NCBI GenBank assembly: GCA_040218045.1
Contig: JAVJQA010000041.1
Span: 1-64,000, forward strand
DNA length: 64,000 nt
DNA from: Marinoscillum sp040218045
GTDB lineage: Bacteria; Bacteroidota; Bacteroidia; Cytophagales; Cyclobacteriaceae
Direction: 5' to 3'
The translations under genes and the position numbers were made by a program. Positions 1 to 9,176 of the stretch are shown here, in pieces; the stretch's first letter is position 1; each line of letters begins with the position of its first letter. The notes below the pieces were generated by a model, which was given only the letters and a program-made list of their open reading frames with translations, was not told where the DNA came from and made no database searches.

Positions 1-153
1 CACCATCATGAATGCTTACCACTGACAGCTTCGGTCATCCGAAAGCTGGTCGCCGCAACTATCATCAGCCGTTGGGAGTCTCTTGATAGTACAATGGAAC
101 TATGCATGCAACAACTTGCAAGGTACCATTGCCAGATCCAAACAGAATTATAA
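1..153 (+). CDS. C-terminal fragment of an unidentified protein (cut by window start)
   Basis: Frame 1 is open from the first base to a TAA at 151-153 and encodes about 50 residues, beginning HHHECLPLTASVIRKL. The composition looks like the helical end of a real protein rather than random sequence, but I do not recognise the family. It has the same orientation as the downstream BlaI-like gene and is separated from it by about 165 bases holding a repeat fragment and the BlaI-type operators. It could also be a chance open frame. Confidence 0.45.
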   Translation, partial: HHHECLPLTASVIRKLVAATIISRWESLDSTMELCMQQLARYHCQIQTEL

Positions 154-165
154 ACGCAATTCAGT

Positions 166-186
166 AACTTGACAAAGTAGGACTAA
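166..186 (+). repeat. Partial copy of the dispersed intergenic repeat
   Basis: AACTTGACAAAGTAGGA followed by CTAA matches the right arm of the inverted repeat downstream of hpf (25632-25651) with one difference. It sits about 13 bases after the stop codon of the upstream partial gene, the same 3'-flanking position seen at the other copies. Confidence 0.6.
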
Positions 187-265
187 GCAAGCTTCAAAAG
201 GAATCTGCTATGAACCAGCGCTCCAATTAGTCCATTTGTTTCATGGGGAAAAGAGTTTTTAACAT

Positions 266-309
266 GATAACTGATATTTTAGTTGTATAACTGATATATC
301 AGTTATACA
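266..309. promoter_or_regulatory. BlaI/MecI-type operator pair
   Basis: Positions 284-309 form a perfect 26-bp palindrome with the half-site TGTATAACTGATA. Immediately upstream, 266-287 is a degenerate second copy sharing ATAACTGATAT. The two copies start about 20 bp apart, close to two helical turns. The perfect palindrome ends nine bases before the start codon of the BlaI-like gene. BlaI/MecI dimers bind such dyads and repress their own operon, so autoregulation is a strong inference. Confidence 0.75.
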
Positions 310-317
310 TTTATGCC

Positions 318-683
318 ATGGAAAAATTGACTAAAGCGGAAGAGCCCATCATGCAAGAGCTCTGGAAATTAAAACAGGCCTTTGTAAAGGACATCATCAA
401 AGAGCTTCCAGTGCCTAAGCCACCTTACAACACGGTCTCGTCGATCATTCGCATCTTGGAGGCCAAAGGAATGGTAGACCATGAGACCTTTGGCAAAACC
501 CATCGATATTTTCCTAAAGTCGGTCGTGTGGAGTACAGCCAAAAAGTAATTCGGAAAATGGTTTCGGAATATTTTGACGGATCTTATGCCCAGGTCATGT
601 CCTTCATGATCAAAGATTCTACACTGACAGATGATGACATAACAGAACTAAAGCAACTCATAAAACAAAAGGAAAATGAATGA
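318..683 (+). CDS. blaI: BlaI/MecI/CopY-family transcriptional repressor
   Basis: A 121-residue protein with the usual length and layout of the BlaI/MecI family. It has an N-terminal winged helix (about residues 1-75, including LTKAEEPIMQELWKL and the recognition-helix region TVSSIIRILEAKG) and a C-terminal dimerisation helix region. In this family the partner M56 peptidase triggers repressor cleavage, which derepresses the operon. The gene overlaps the following blaR1-like gene by 8 bases, so the two are co-translated, and the palindrome just upstream fits autoregulation. The signal sensed is unknown; in Bacteroidota such pairs are not confined to beta-lactam resistance. Confidence 0.9.
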   Translation: MEKLTKAEEPIMQELWKLKQAFVKDIIKELPVPKPPYNTVSSIIRILEAKGMVDHETFGKTHRYFPKVGRVEYSQKVIRKMVSEYFDGSYAQVMSFMIKDSTLTDDDITELKQLIKQKENE

Positions 684-2430
684 TCTTCCCACCTATTTAA
701 TCGAGTACTTATGTGCTTCCGGGTTACTGTACCTGGGCTATTTAATGACTCGTACTGCAATATTTCCAAAGTATAAAAGGGTGCTTTTACTTGTTTGTCT
801 GATGCTCCCTCTATTACTGCCATTTTTCAAAATAAAGACACTAAACCCCAGTTTTTCTTTTTCCGAGCAATTGACCAGGTCGATCACCAGTATTGATATT
901 CACCAAAGCAAGGTATCCTTACCTCTCGTGAAAGAGTCGCTCGATACTAAATCAGGCACAGGTGATTCAAGTCATTCAGAAATCACCACACAGGCTAACT
1001 GGAGCCGGTCGTCCGTGATCTTGTGCTTGTACTCTTTTGTAGTATTTACTCTGCTGATGCGCATGACGATCAGTTTGCTCGGTGTGGTTCGGTTAAAACG
1101 TCAATCTTCATATCAAACATCAGGAAGCTACTACCTCAGTGATAATCATCGCATGATCGGGGGATCCTTTTTCCACTGGATATTTATCTCCTCCAGAATG
1201 AACCAAGATGATTTGGAGCATATACTTAAACATGAAAAAATCCACGCTCAAAAGATTCACAGCCTTGACATATTAATAGTTGAATTCATCACCTCTGTGC
1301 TATGGATAAATCCTTTTAATTGGCTTTTGAAACAGGAAATCAGGCTCAATCATGAATTTGAGGTAGATGGCATACTAGCCAAAAATATAGGCACAGAGAA
1401 TTATTCCAATCTTCTAGTTCAGCTAACAACTTTTCGGGTTTCAGCCCAAACGAGTATTTTGAATACGTTTAGTTTACGTGGCACCAAAAAACGCATCCAT
1501 CAGGTTTACTCATCAGAAACTAATAACTGGCAAAGGGCGACACTCTTTTTACCTTCTGTGATTTTTGCCTTTTGGATATCCAGTTGTGAACCAGACAGTA
1601 CAGAAAGGGAAACGGTTTATTCGGGATCACCTATCAAGACAATAACCACCACATTTGTGAGCCATCAAAATGACACGGATAACAAAGATATGAAGACTGT
1701 GGCTGTAGCCAATTTCTTGCCAGACGGAATACTTGATAAAGTCATCCAGCATATGACCTATCCGTATAATATTGAAAACCCATATAACGTCAAACTCTGG
1801 GGTCAAACCGATGCAGATGCCGTTCCAATTATTCTAGATGGCCTCAGTTTGGACATTGCTGAAAACAATTTCCTTTACGGAAATGACTGGCCTGCAGAAT
1901 ATGCAATGGTGACTCAAAAAGAACACCCCAAGTTTAAAAAAGGTGAGGTGTCTGGATATAGGACCAACCTAAAAATGTATGATGATAAGTTTCCTTCTAA
2001 AATCGTTTCAGAGGAAATTGATACTCCAAAACCCTACTTCACGAGTTCAAATTCATTCTTTGAAGAGTTTGAATATGAACAAGACAAGATCATAAGCTTT
2101 CGCGAATATGTAGAAATGGATCGTCCGATTGTCGAAAAAATTGACTCTAAGCTCGTAGAAAAAGGTCGGAAAAAATCCACCTTTAATGAGCAAAAATTCG
2201 CTTTTGAATACACGGGAGACCTACTTACCAAAGTCTCAGATGGTAGGATAATCTACGAATTCAACTATGAAGGCACACAACTATCCAGAGCCAAATACTA
2301 TCTGGGAGGCAAACTCTATAACACTAGAAAGTACTACTACACTGATAATGGGTTGAAGGAGCGAACGGAAATCTTTAATGTAAACGGTGACCCGGAATAT
2401 ACCATCCATTATCACTATAAGTTTTATTAA
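676..2430 (+). CDS. BlaR1/MecR1-like M56 family membrane metallopeptidase
   Basis: A 584-residue protein. Hydrophobic segments near residues 8-24, 34-50, 112-135 and 293-306 frame the M56 peptidase region. The zinc motif HEKIH is near residue 191 and is followed by the conserved NPFNWLLKQEIRLNHEFEVD stretch. The last roughly 270 residues, after a cysteine near position 308, form an extra-cytoplasmic region ending in repeats rich in Tyr, Asn and Gly (for example RKYYYTDNGLKERTEIFN) that resemble MORN/YD-type repeats rather than a penicillin-binding domain. The sensor part is therefore not that of classical BlaR1 and the ligand is unknown. The start overlaps the blaI-like gene by 8 bases. Confidence 0.85.
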   Translation: MNDLPTYLIEYLCASGLLYLGYLMTRTAIFPKYKRVLLLVCLMLPLLLPFFKIKTLNPSFSFSEQLTRSITSIDIHQSKVSLPLVKESLDTKSGTGDSSHSEITTQANWSRSSVILCLYSFVVFTLLMRMTISLLGVVRLKRQSSYQTSGSYYLSDNHRMIGGSFFHWIFISSRMNQDDLEHILKHEKIHAQKIHSLDILIVEFITSVLWINPFNWLLKQEIRLNHEFEVDGILAKNIGTENYSNLLVQLTTFRVSAQTSILNTFSLRGTKKRIHQVYSSETNNWQRATLFLPSVIFAFWISSCEPDSTERETVYSGSPIKTITTTFVSHQNDTDNKDMKTVAVANFLPDGILDKVIQHMTYPYNIENPYNVKLWGQTDADAVPIILDGLSLDIAENNFLYGNDWPAEYAMVTQKEHPKFKKGEVSGYRTNLKMYDDKFPSKIVSEEIDTPKPYFTSSNSFFEEFEYEQDKIISFREYVEMDRPIVEKIDSKLVEKGRKKSTFNEQKFAFEYTGDLLTKVSDGRIIYEFNYEGTQLSRAKYYLGGKLYNTRKYYYTDNGLKERTEIFNVNGDPEYTIHYHYKFY

Positions 2431-2444
2431 GGCAAACGTTCACC

Positions 2445-2471
2445 AAAAAAGGCGGCCCATTTCGAGCCGCC
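2445..2471 (-). terminator. Intrinsic terminator of the glucan operon
   Basis: Read on the minus strand, the stem GGCGGC / GCCGCC (2466-2471 and 2451-2456) is followed by six U residues (2445-2450). It lies about 40 bases beyond the stop of the GH97 gene, the last gene of the minus-strand Sus-type operon. Confidence 0.8.
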
Positions 2472-2509
2472 CCTATATTCCTACTTGAGTTGAAATACTC
2501 CAAAAACCT

Positions 2510-4510
2510 CTACTTCCTCTTTAGACTTATAGCCGCGCCGCCAGCCCGAACGAGATTTATATTGATTGAAGATTCACTATTCATCTCCTTCTTCTCAATA
2601 ACATATCCAGTTGGGTAGTCCAGATAATCTGCGTCATCTGAGTTTCTGTAAATAGTGGCCTGATAGGTAGCTCCTTTTGGCAAGAAATCAAAGTTGATGG
2701 TGGTCATCCGTGCCACCTCATTGGTTATGGCGCCCACGTACCAGTCTTCTGATCCACGTTGTTGACGAGCAATAGCCACATGTTCTCCTATCTCTGCACT
2801 CAGCACTTGAGTGGTTTCCCAATCCGTAGGCACATCTTTAATAAACTGGAAAGCCGGATGTCCTTCATAGTTCTTCGGTAGGTCATTGGCCATTTGCATT
2901 GGCGCATAAATAATGCAATAAAGTGCCAACTCTCTGGCCAGGGTACCAAGCACCTGATTACCAGGGCTGGTTTCTATCATAATGTCAAAAACTCCAGGCG
3001 TATAGTCAAACGGCCCGGCAAGACATCTGGTAAAAGGCAAAACCGTAACGTGACCCGGGCCATTGCCACCCATGGCATTGTATTCCTGTCCCTTAGCCCC
3101 TTCGCGGGAAACCATGTTGGGATAAGTTCTTCGCTTCCCTGTATCTTTAATCGGTTCATGTGCCACAATCATGGTCTTATACCTGGCACCCATTTCTATT
3201 ACCCGCTGGAAATGCTGCACAAACTCCTGACCATGATGGTAGATGCCATTTGGCAAAGTGTCACCATTCTCTACATAACCAGTTTTAACCGCCTTCATTC
3301 CATATTTTGATAAGAACTTATAGGCATCTTCTAGCTGACTATCATAGTTTTCGATATCCGCGCCAGTTTCGTGGTGACCAATAATGTAGACCCCCTTCTC
3401 TGCCGCATATTCACTTAACTCTTCCACATCATAGTCAGGGTATGGTTTGTCAAATTCAAATTTGGTTCCTCCGTTCATCCACGGACCATCCCAGCCGTAG
3501 TTCCAGCCTTCTACCAGCACTCCTTTGAAGCCATGCTCCGCAGCAAAGTCAATGTATTTCTTTACATTCTCAGTATTGGCGGCATGCTTTGGCCCCTGGT
3601 GCCATGTGCCCAGGTTCACAAACATTTCCCACCATACACCGATGTATTTCCCAGGCTCAACCCACGATACATCTCCAAGCCTATTTGGCTCATTCAGGTT
3701 GAGGATCATGTAGTTGGTAATCAAGTCACCGGGCTTCTCCGCCATCTGGAGCGTACGCCATGGAGTAGAAAAAGGAGCTGACAAGTAGGCTTTTACAGGA
3801 TTCTTTTTGCTGTACGGTACCAGATCGCATTTGAGTTTGCTACTGCCCGTCCCTTTCGCTACCATACTCGGATAGTCATACAAAGCAGCCTCATGGATAG
3901 TGACATAAGTTTGTCCTTCCATGGTCATGGGCGTATGCACCATGTTTAGTTCACTCAACCGGTTTTTGGAATATTCATATTCGTAACGATTTCCTTCATA
4001 GGCGGGTATCCACCAGGCTTCCTGATCATTGGTCATGTTGAACTCGGTAAGCTCATCCACCACAGTAAATTCACCAAGCTTTTCCTGCCCTGGAAACTCA
4101 TATTTAAAGGCCACTCCTCCATCAAAAACCCGGAATACCATATTCAACTTATAGCCTTCTTTCGTGGTGAGTTTGGAAGTCAGTTCATTGTAGTTGTTTC
4201 TAACAAACCTTTCTTCACCCCATGGTTGCTCCCAGGTTTCGTCCTTACTGGATTGCGTGGACTCCACTATCGTAAAGCCCTCAGCTAAAGAGACGCCACC
4301 TCCCAATTCAAAACCAAGATAAGAAGTATCAACCACGGAGTTGCCCTGAAATGAGGAAGCGTAAAATGGCTTGCCATCAGCATCTAGCCCGAAGGTTAAC
4401 TCTACGGTATTTGAAGGAGAATGTATGTGAGTAGTAGTTTCGGCATTGCTACCTCTACATGAAAACAGGAGTAATGGTAGTGCGAATAATATATGATATA
4501 TGTTTTTCAT
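2510..4510 (-). CDS. susB: GH97 family alpha-glucosidase (SusB-like), lipoprotein
   Basis: A 666-residue protein with a lipoprotein signal (LLLFSC near residue 17), then the GH97 N-terminal beta-sandwich, a catalytic (beta/alpha)8 barrel around residues 290-560, and a C-terminal beta domain. Family signatures include GFKGVLVEGWNYGWDGPW, HHETG near residue 379, and HEP (near 449) followed by NMVSREGAKGQEY (about 462-474). Glu rather than Asp in HHETG is what the inverting alpha-glucosidase branch has, though I assign that subtype only tentatively. It should release glucose from imported maltooligosaccharides in the periplasm. It is the last gene of the amylase-susC-susD-susB run, separated from susD by a 123-base gap with a hairpin. 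Confidence 0.9.
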   Translation of the reverse strand: MKNIYHILFALPLLLFSCRGSNAETTTHIHSPSNTVELTFGLDADGKPFYASSFQGNSVVDTSYLGFELGGGVSLAEGFTIVESTQSSKDETWEQPWGEERFVRNNYNELTSKLTTKEGYKLNMVFRVFDGGVAFKYEFPGQEKLGEFTVVDELTEFNMTNDQEAWWIPAYEGNRYEYEYSKNRLSELNMVHTPMTMEGQTYVTIHEAALYDYPSMVAKGTGSSKLKCDLVPYSKKNPVKAYLSAPFSTPWRTLQMAEKPGDLITNYMILNLNEPNRLGDVSWVEPGKYIGVWWEMFVNLGTWHQGPKHAANTENVKKYIDFAAEHGFKGVLVEGWNYGWDGPWMNGGTKFEFDKPYPDYDVEELSEYAAEKGVYIIGHHETGADIENYDSQLEDAYKFLSKYGMKAVKTGYVENGDTLPNGIYHHGQEFVQHFQRVIEMGARYKTMIVAHEPIKDTGKRRTYPNMVSREGAKGQEYNAMGGNGPGHVTVLPFTRCLAGPFDYTPGVFDIMIETSPGNQVLGTLARELALYCIIYAPMQMANDLPKNYEGHPAFQFIKDVPTDWETTQVLSAEIGEHVAIARQQRGSEDWYVGAITNEVARMTTINFDFLPKGATYQATIYRNSDDADYLDYPTGYVIEKKEMNSESSININLVRAGGAAISLKRK

Positions 4511-4581
4511 TGATTTTTTCTCTTATCGGTCTCTTTAAATAATCCTAATTCCTTCCCGGCCTGTAACATTTAAACTGAATC

Positions 4582-4606
4582 AAAACAGGCTCCACTGAGG
4601 AGCCTG
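4582..4606 (-). terminator. Intercistronic hairpin between susD and susB (possible attenuator)
   Basis: The 8-bp stem CAGGCTCC / GGAGCCTG (4586-4593, 4599-4606) with a 5-base loop is followed on the minus strand by only four U residues. This suggests partial termination or RNA-end protection after susD rather than a full stop. It would lower expression of the distal susB relative to susCD. Confidence 0.55.
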
Positions 4607-4633
4607 CTATGAAGAAGTATTAGAAATTAGTTG

Positions 4634-6193
4634 CTAATACTCAGGGTTTTGTTTCATGTTTGGATTGGCATTTAGCTCAAAAGCCGGAATGGGAAAAATA
4701 TTCAAATACGATTCTGTAACAACTCCTGACATCTCACCACCTTTCCACGGCCACACACCTGACTCAGTAAATCTACCGAAGCGAATCAAATCAACCCGCC
4801 TTGTAGCTTCCCAATGTAATTCTCTGGAACGTTCATCAAGTATAAAGTCAAGTGTTAGCGCACTGGAAGTTATATTTCCACTGGCATCACCATACGCTCT
4901 TGTTCTCAGTGCATTCACATAGTTAAGCGCGGTGGAAGCATCTCCACCTCCTCCTCTGAGATGTGCCTCAGCGTACATTAAATAAATGTCACCGAGACGA
5001 AACATTGGGTAATCAGTATCCACATGAGTGGTGTTGCTACCTACTGAACCATTAGCAGTTAAGTTTGTAAATTTAGGCACTGCATACCCATTCGAAAAAG
5101 TCTGCAAGTCCTCAATTTGAAGCGTTTGTCCATCTGAATAGAAATTGGCACGTGAATCTGTATCACCTGAAATGTCCGAGAATTTGCTTACGAAAACTGA
5201 TGTTGTTCTCAAGCCTTCCCAGCCACCATCTATTCCGTAATCGGCAGGTGCCATAAGCTCCCCACCTACGGCTGCATGGACAAGAAATGTGGTGGTACCC
5301 CAGCTTTGTGAATTCACTCCATCCGCTGGTAGTGTAAAAATCAGTTCTCCAGAATTGTGGTTATCCGCGTTGAATAAATCTTTATATGCAGGCTCAATAT
5401 TGTAACCAGAAGCAATGATGTTGTTACAATCAGTAATTACTTCCGAAAAATGATCTTCACCAATATAAACTTGCGCGTTTAGGTTAAGTTTAGCTCTCAA
5501 GGCCCACAAAGCTGCACGATCTGCCCGGCCATATTCATTGGTTCTCGGATCAGCCATCAGCGGTTCTATATCATTTAGCTCTGACTGGATAAAATCAAAA
5601 AGTTGAGTTGCATTTGATTGCTTCGGAAACTCCCCGGATATAGTGGTAATTAAAGGAACATTCCTGAAAAGGTCCAATGCGTGCCAATAAGCCAGTGCTC
5701 GTAAAAACCGTGCCTCTGCACGGTAATGACCTATTTCATCACGATCTTCCAGTGGCACTCCGTTAGCATCCATCGTTTCTTCTGTGGACTGTCTCATAAA
5801 ATCGTTTGTCAGCGACACCAGATAAAATATACGGTAGTAAAGAACACGGACAAACTGGTTATCAGAAGACCATGTTTGGGTGTTCAAATCTTGAATTCCC
5901 GCATCATTCCAGGTGATCACAGCTTCATCAGTAGGCAACTCCTGTGCCTTCCAGTATGCACGGATGTAACTCGTAAAACCCTCATCATTGATAATGGTCA
6001 AATCTCCCTGGCCTGCTGGTCCGTCCTGACCCGTCAGGGAAAGTGATCCATAAATTTTGGCCAGATACTGGCGATAGGCCTGAGCATCTATGAAAATATT
6101 GTTTGCGGTAGTACCTGTTTTCGGCGCCACATCCAAATCAGCACACGATAAGGTCAGTAGCACTGGTATGATTAATAAGATTAACTTTTTCAT
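4634..6193 (-). CDS. susD: SusD/RagB-family glycan-binding outer-membrane lipoprotein
   Basis: A 519-residue protein with a lipoprotein signal (LTLSC at about residues 13-17) and the SusD layout: an N-terminal SusD-like domain, TPR-like helices (DEIGHYRAEARFLRALAYWH region) and a C-terminal RagB/SusD domain ending in LNIFPIPAFELNANPNMKQN, which is the typical family terminus. It acts as the surface lid that captures glycans for the SusC channel. It starts 11 bases after susC. The substrate, inferred from neighbours, is starch or another alpha-glucan. Confidence 0.95.
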   Translation of the reverse strand: MKKLILLIIPVLLTLSCADLDVAPKTGTTANNIFIDAQAYRQYLAKIYGSLSLTGQDGPAGQGDLTIINDEGFTSYIRAYWKAQELPTDEAVITWNDAGIQDLNTQTWSSDNQFVRVLYYRIFYLVSLTNDFMRQSTEETMDANGVPLEDRDEIGHYRAEARFLRALAYWHALDLFRNVPLITTISGEFPKQSNATQLFDFIQSELNDIEPLMADPRTNEYGRADRAALWALRAKLNLNAQVYIGEDHFSEVITDCNNIIASGYNIEPAYKDLFNADNHNSGELIFTLPADGVNSQSWGTTTFLVHAAVGGELMAPADYGIDGGWEGLRTTSVFVSKFSDISGDTDSRANFYSDGQTLQIEDLQTFSNGYAVPKFTNLTANGSVGSNTTHVDTDYPMFRLGDIYLMYAEAHLRGGGGDASTALNYVNALRTRAYGDASGNITSSALTLDFILDERSRELHWEATRRVDLIRFGRFTESGVWPWKGGEMSGVVTESYLNIFPIPAFELNANPNMKQNPEY

Positions 6194-6204
6194 TGCTCCT
6201 TCTT

Positions 6205-9171
6205 TTAAAATGTAATGTTGAGTCCACCGATTAAATTGAGAGATCTTGGGTACAAGCCATTATCCACCCCGCCAGCTACTTCCGGATCCAAACCAGAGTA
6301 TTTGGTTAAAGTCATCACGTTTTGAGCCGTGCCATACAATCGGACTTTCACAAAATCCACAGATTTGATGGTATAGGAGAGTGTGATATTGTCCAGCTTC
6401 ACAAAAGAAGCATCTTCCACATAGTAATCGGACTGGAGCTGCTTGTTTTGAAACTGTGTCTCAAAAGCCGATGTATGGATATTATTCGGGCCAAATTCCT
6501 TGATACGGTTGAAGTATCCTTTGCTGGAAGCAACATTGTTATATACATAATTGCCCACCTTGCTTCGAAGTGTAAAACTCAGGTTAAAATCCCCCAGCGA
6601 AGCATTGGAAGTGAATCCAAACTCCAAATCAGGGTTTGCATTCTTATAAGGAACCAGGTCATTCTCATTGATGATCCCATCGTCATTTTGATCCACGTAC
6701 ATGTCTCTTTTGGTATTTAACCCCTGATCTGGAATTGGTTTACCATTGGCATATTTGTGCTCCAATACGTGGAAAGTCTTCAATGGCTGTCCTACCGCAA
6801 TGATTTGAATCGTTTGACCTACATCTCCTGAAATCCCGCCATCTTGAATGAATCCGGACTGATCGCTTCCACCTGTGATTTTGGTCACTTCATTTTGATT
6901 GTGAGAGGCATTGAATGACACGTTCCATTTAAAATTTGGCTTATCTATAGCCACTGCGCTGAGTTCGAGTTCAATTCCTTTATTGACCATAGAACCAACA
7001 TTTGTCAACACACGGTCTCCAACATTGATCCCTGCTGGTATTACCGTTCTGAAAAGCAAGTCGTCTGTATTTCGCTGATAGACTTCTAATGAACCATATA
7101 CTCTACCTCCGGTAAGTGTATAGTCTAACCCAATATTCAGCGTTTCGGTAAGCTCCCATTTGATCCCCGGATCTACAGCAGTCGGCCGAAGGGTGGTGAC
7201 ATATTCATTTCCAAACTGATAGCGGGCATCATTGGTACCAGAGAAGTAAAAAGTCTCATACAAATAAGCTCCAAACTCCTGATTGCCTAGTTTTCCATAT
7301 CCCGCTCTTAGTTTGAAATCATCAAATGGGCCATTGAGGAAATATGCAAACGACTCATCGATCAATCTCCAACCCAGTGCCAGTGAAGGAAAAAAGGCAT
7401 ACCTGTTGTCCTTGCCAAACTGGCTACTTCCATCCACTCTAAAATTGGCTGTGGCCAAATATTTATCCTTAAAGGAATAATTGATACGTCCGAATACAGA
7501 CTCCTGCTTCGTTTCACTGTAACCCTGGCTTGATTTGATTTCCTTAGCCTGACTGATGTCATAATATTCGTAGAGGTCACTCTTCAAAGAATCCGCAAAA
7601 AATGCGGTTGACTCAAAGTTGAAAGTCTGGGTAGAGTATCCGGCAGTTACCTCCAGGTTGTTATTCGTTCCAATCTGTTTTTTATAGTTTGCAAAAGATT
7701 CCAAGAGTACACTTGTCTTCAGTGCTTCATCATAAGTCAGCGATCCCTTGCCATATACTCCAAAAAGATTCAGGGGTTGAAAGAACCTGTTCTTTGAGGT
7801 GGTGACGTCATAGGATACATTATTCGTAATAGACAAACCTTTCACTCCTGGCACATCAACTACCACTTCAACTTTACCCAGGCTTCTGAACGACCTTCCG
7901 ATATTGGTAGAAAGGTCTTGCTGTGCAACCGGATTTTGAACTCCGAGCTCACCAACTGCGCGTGGCTCATAATATCCACCAAAAGCACTTGAATCATTTC
8001 TGACAGGCACGGTGGGGTTAAAATCATACGCTGCTCCAACCTGGTTGCTGCCAAATTGATTTTTGGTAAACCCATTTTTCAATGACACATTTAACTTTAC
8101 GATGTCCGAGAAAAACTTATTGTTGTAGTTCAGGTTGAAAATGTTTCGCTCAATGCGGTCATGCCTCACCACTCCATCAAGAGTGTGATGCATCAAAGAA
8201 AGGTATAAACCTTTATTGGCAATAGAAACCGCATGTTTCATTCCAGTGGCAGTCTGAGTTACCTCATCTATCCAATTGGTATTAGCAGCTCCAAGGTCTT
8301 CAGAAAACTGAGGGTATTTCGAATCAATGAGGGATTTAAACTGGTTGGCCTTCATGATTTGAGGTTCACCAATGAAATTGCTCACACTGTAATATCCATC
8401 ATAACTTATTTGAGGTTTGTCTCCGGTGGCATTTTTTGTATTGATGATAATGACTCCTTTAGCTCCTCTACTCCCGTAAATAGCAGCAGCAGAGGCATCT
8501 TTCAATACAGTGATGCTCTCTATATCTTCTGTGTTGATGAAGTTGAGTGGGTTTCTCTGGCCAGCAGTACCCCCGTTATCAATAATGACTCCATCAATCA
8601 CATAAAGAGGATCAGAACTTGCATTGATGGAAGAAGTTCCTCTAATTCGTACCTGGGGTGACCCGCCAATTCCTCCTGAATTCGTGATACTTACACCGGC
8701 CACCTTACCTGCTAAAAGCTCTGTGGGGGAAGTAATGGCTCCCTGGTTGAAATTTTCCTTATCAACTTTAGCTACTACTCCGGTCACATCCTTCTTCTGC
8801 TGAGCACCGTAACCCACCACTATTACTTCCTGCAATTCTTCGATATCAAGTGATATATCCACATTGATCACCGACCGATTGCCCACTGTTTCTTCCAAGG
8901 TTTTATAACCAATGAATGAAAAAACCAACACAGCTTCTTCCGGTACTTCCAGACGATAATTTCCATCAACATCTGATGTAGTACCGGTAGAGGTTCCTTT
9001 GATCAGTATGTTGGCTCCAGGTATTCCTGCTCCATCATCTGCATCTTTTACCTGACCAGTTACCACTTTGCTTTGAGCGCTGAGGCTCTCCCCTAGCAAT
9101 AACAAACCGATGAACAAAAAGCACTTCCCTTTTGCCCCAAGGTTTTTCAATTCCCAATAAATCTTCTTCAT
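6205..9171 (-). CDS. susC: SusC/RagA-family TonB-linked outer-membrane transporter
   Basis: A 988-residue protein with a signal peptide ending near LSAQ (about residue 33). It has an N-terminal carboxypeptidase-regulatory-like domain (VTGQVKDADDGAGIPGANI), the characteristic VVVGYGAQQKKDVTG segment near 117-131, a plug domain (residues about 130-240, with PLYVIDG), and a long beta barrel ending in phenylalanine (GGLNITF). It imports bound oligosaccharides with SusD. It is separated by 5 bases from the upstream amylase gene and 11 bases from susD, so the three are one transcript. Confidence 0.95.
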   Translation of the reverse strand: MKKIYWELKNLGAKGKCFLFIGLLLLGESLSAQSKVVTGQVKDADDGAGIPGANILIKGTSTGTTSDVDGNYRLEVPEEAVLVFSFIGYKTLEETVGNRSVINVDISLDIEELQEVIVVGYGAQQKKDVTGVVAKVDKENFNQGAITSPTELLAGKVAGVSITNSGGIGGSPQVRIRGTSSINASSDPLYVIDGVIIDNGGTAGQRNPLNFINTEDIESITVLKDASAAAIYGSRGAKGVIIINTKNATGDKPQISYDGYYSVSNFIGEPQIMKANQFKSLIDSKYPQFSEDLGAANTNWIDEVTQTATGMKHAVSIANKGLYLSLMHHTLDGVVRHDRIERNIFNLNYNNKFFSDIVKLNVSLKNGFTKNQFGSNQVGAAYDFNPTVPVRNDSSAFGGYYEPRAVGELGVQNPVAQQDLSTNIGRSFRSLGKVEVVVDVPGVKGLSITNNVSYDVTTSKNRFFQPLNLFGVYGKGSLTYDEALKTSVLLESFANYKKQIGTNNNLEVTAGYSTQTFNFESTAFFADSLKSDLYEYYDISQAKEIKSSQGYSETKQESVFGRINYSFKDKYLATANFRVDGSSQFGKDNRYAFFPSLALGWRLIDESFAYFLNGPFDDFKLRAGYGKLGNQEFGAYLYETFYFSGTNDARYQFGNEYVTTLRPTAVDPGIKWELTETLNIGLDYTLTGGRVYGSLEVYQRNTDDLLFRTVIPAGINVGDRVLTNVGSMVNKGIELELSAVAIDKPNFKWNVSFNASHNQNEVTKITGGSDQSGFIQDGGISGDVGQTIQIIAVGQPLKTFHVLEHKYANGKPIPDQGLNTKRDMYVDQNDDGIINENDLVPYKNANPDLEFGFTSNASLGDFNLSFTLRSKVGNYVYNNVASSKGYFNRIKEFGPNNIHTSAFETQFQNKQLQSDYYVEDASFVKLDNITLSYTIKSVDFVKVRLYGTAQNVMTLTKYSGLDPEVAGGVDNGLYPRSLNLIGGLNITF

Positions 9172-9176
9172 ACTAT

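Noticed and set aside
28..54. Imperfect hairpin CAGCTTCGG / CCGAAAGCTG as a terminator
   Set aside because: It lies inside an open reading frame and has no U-run.
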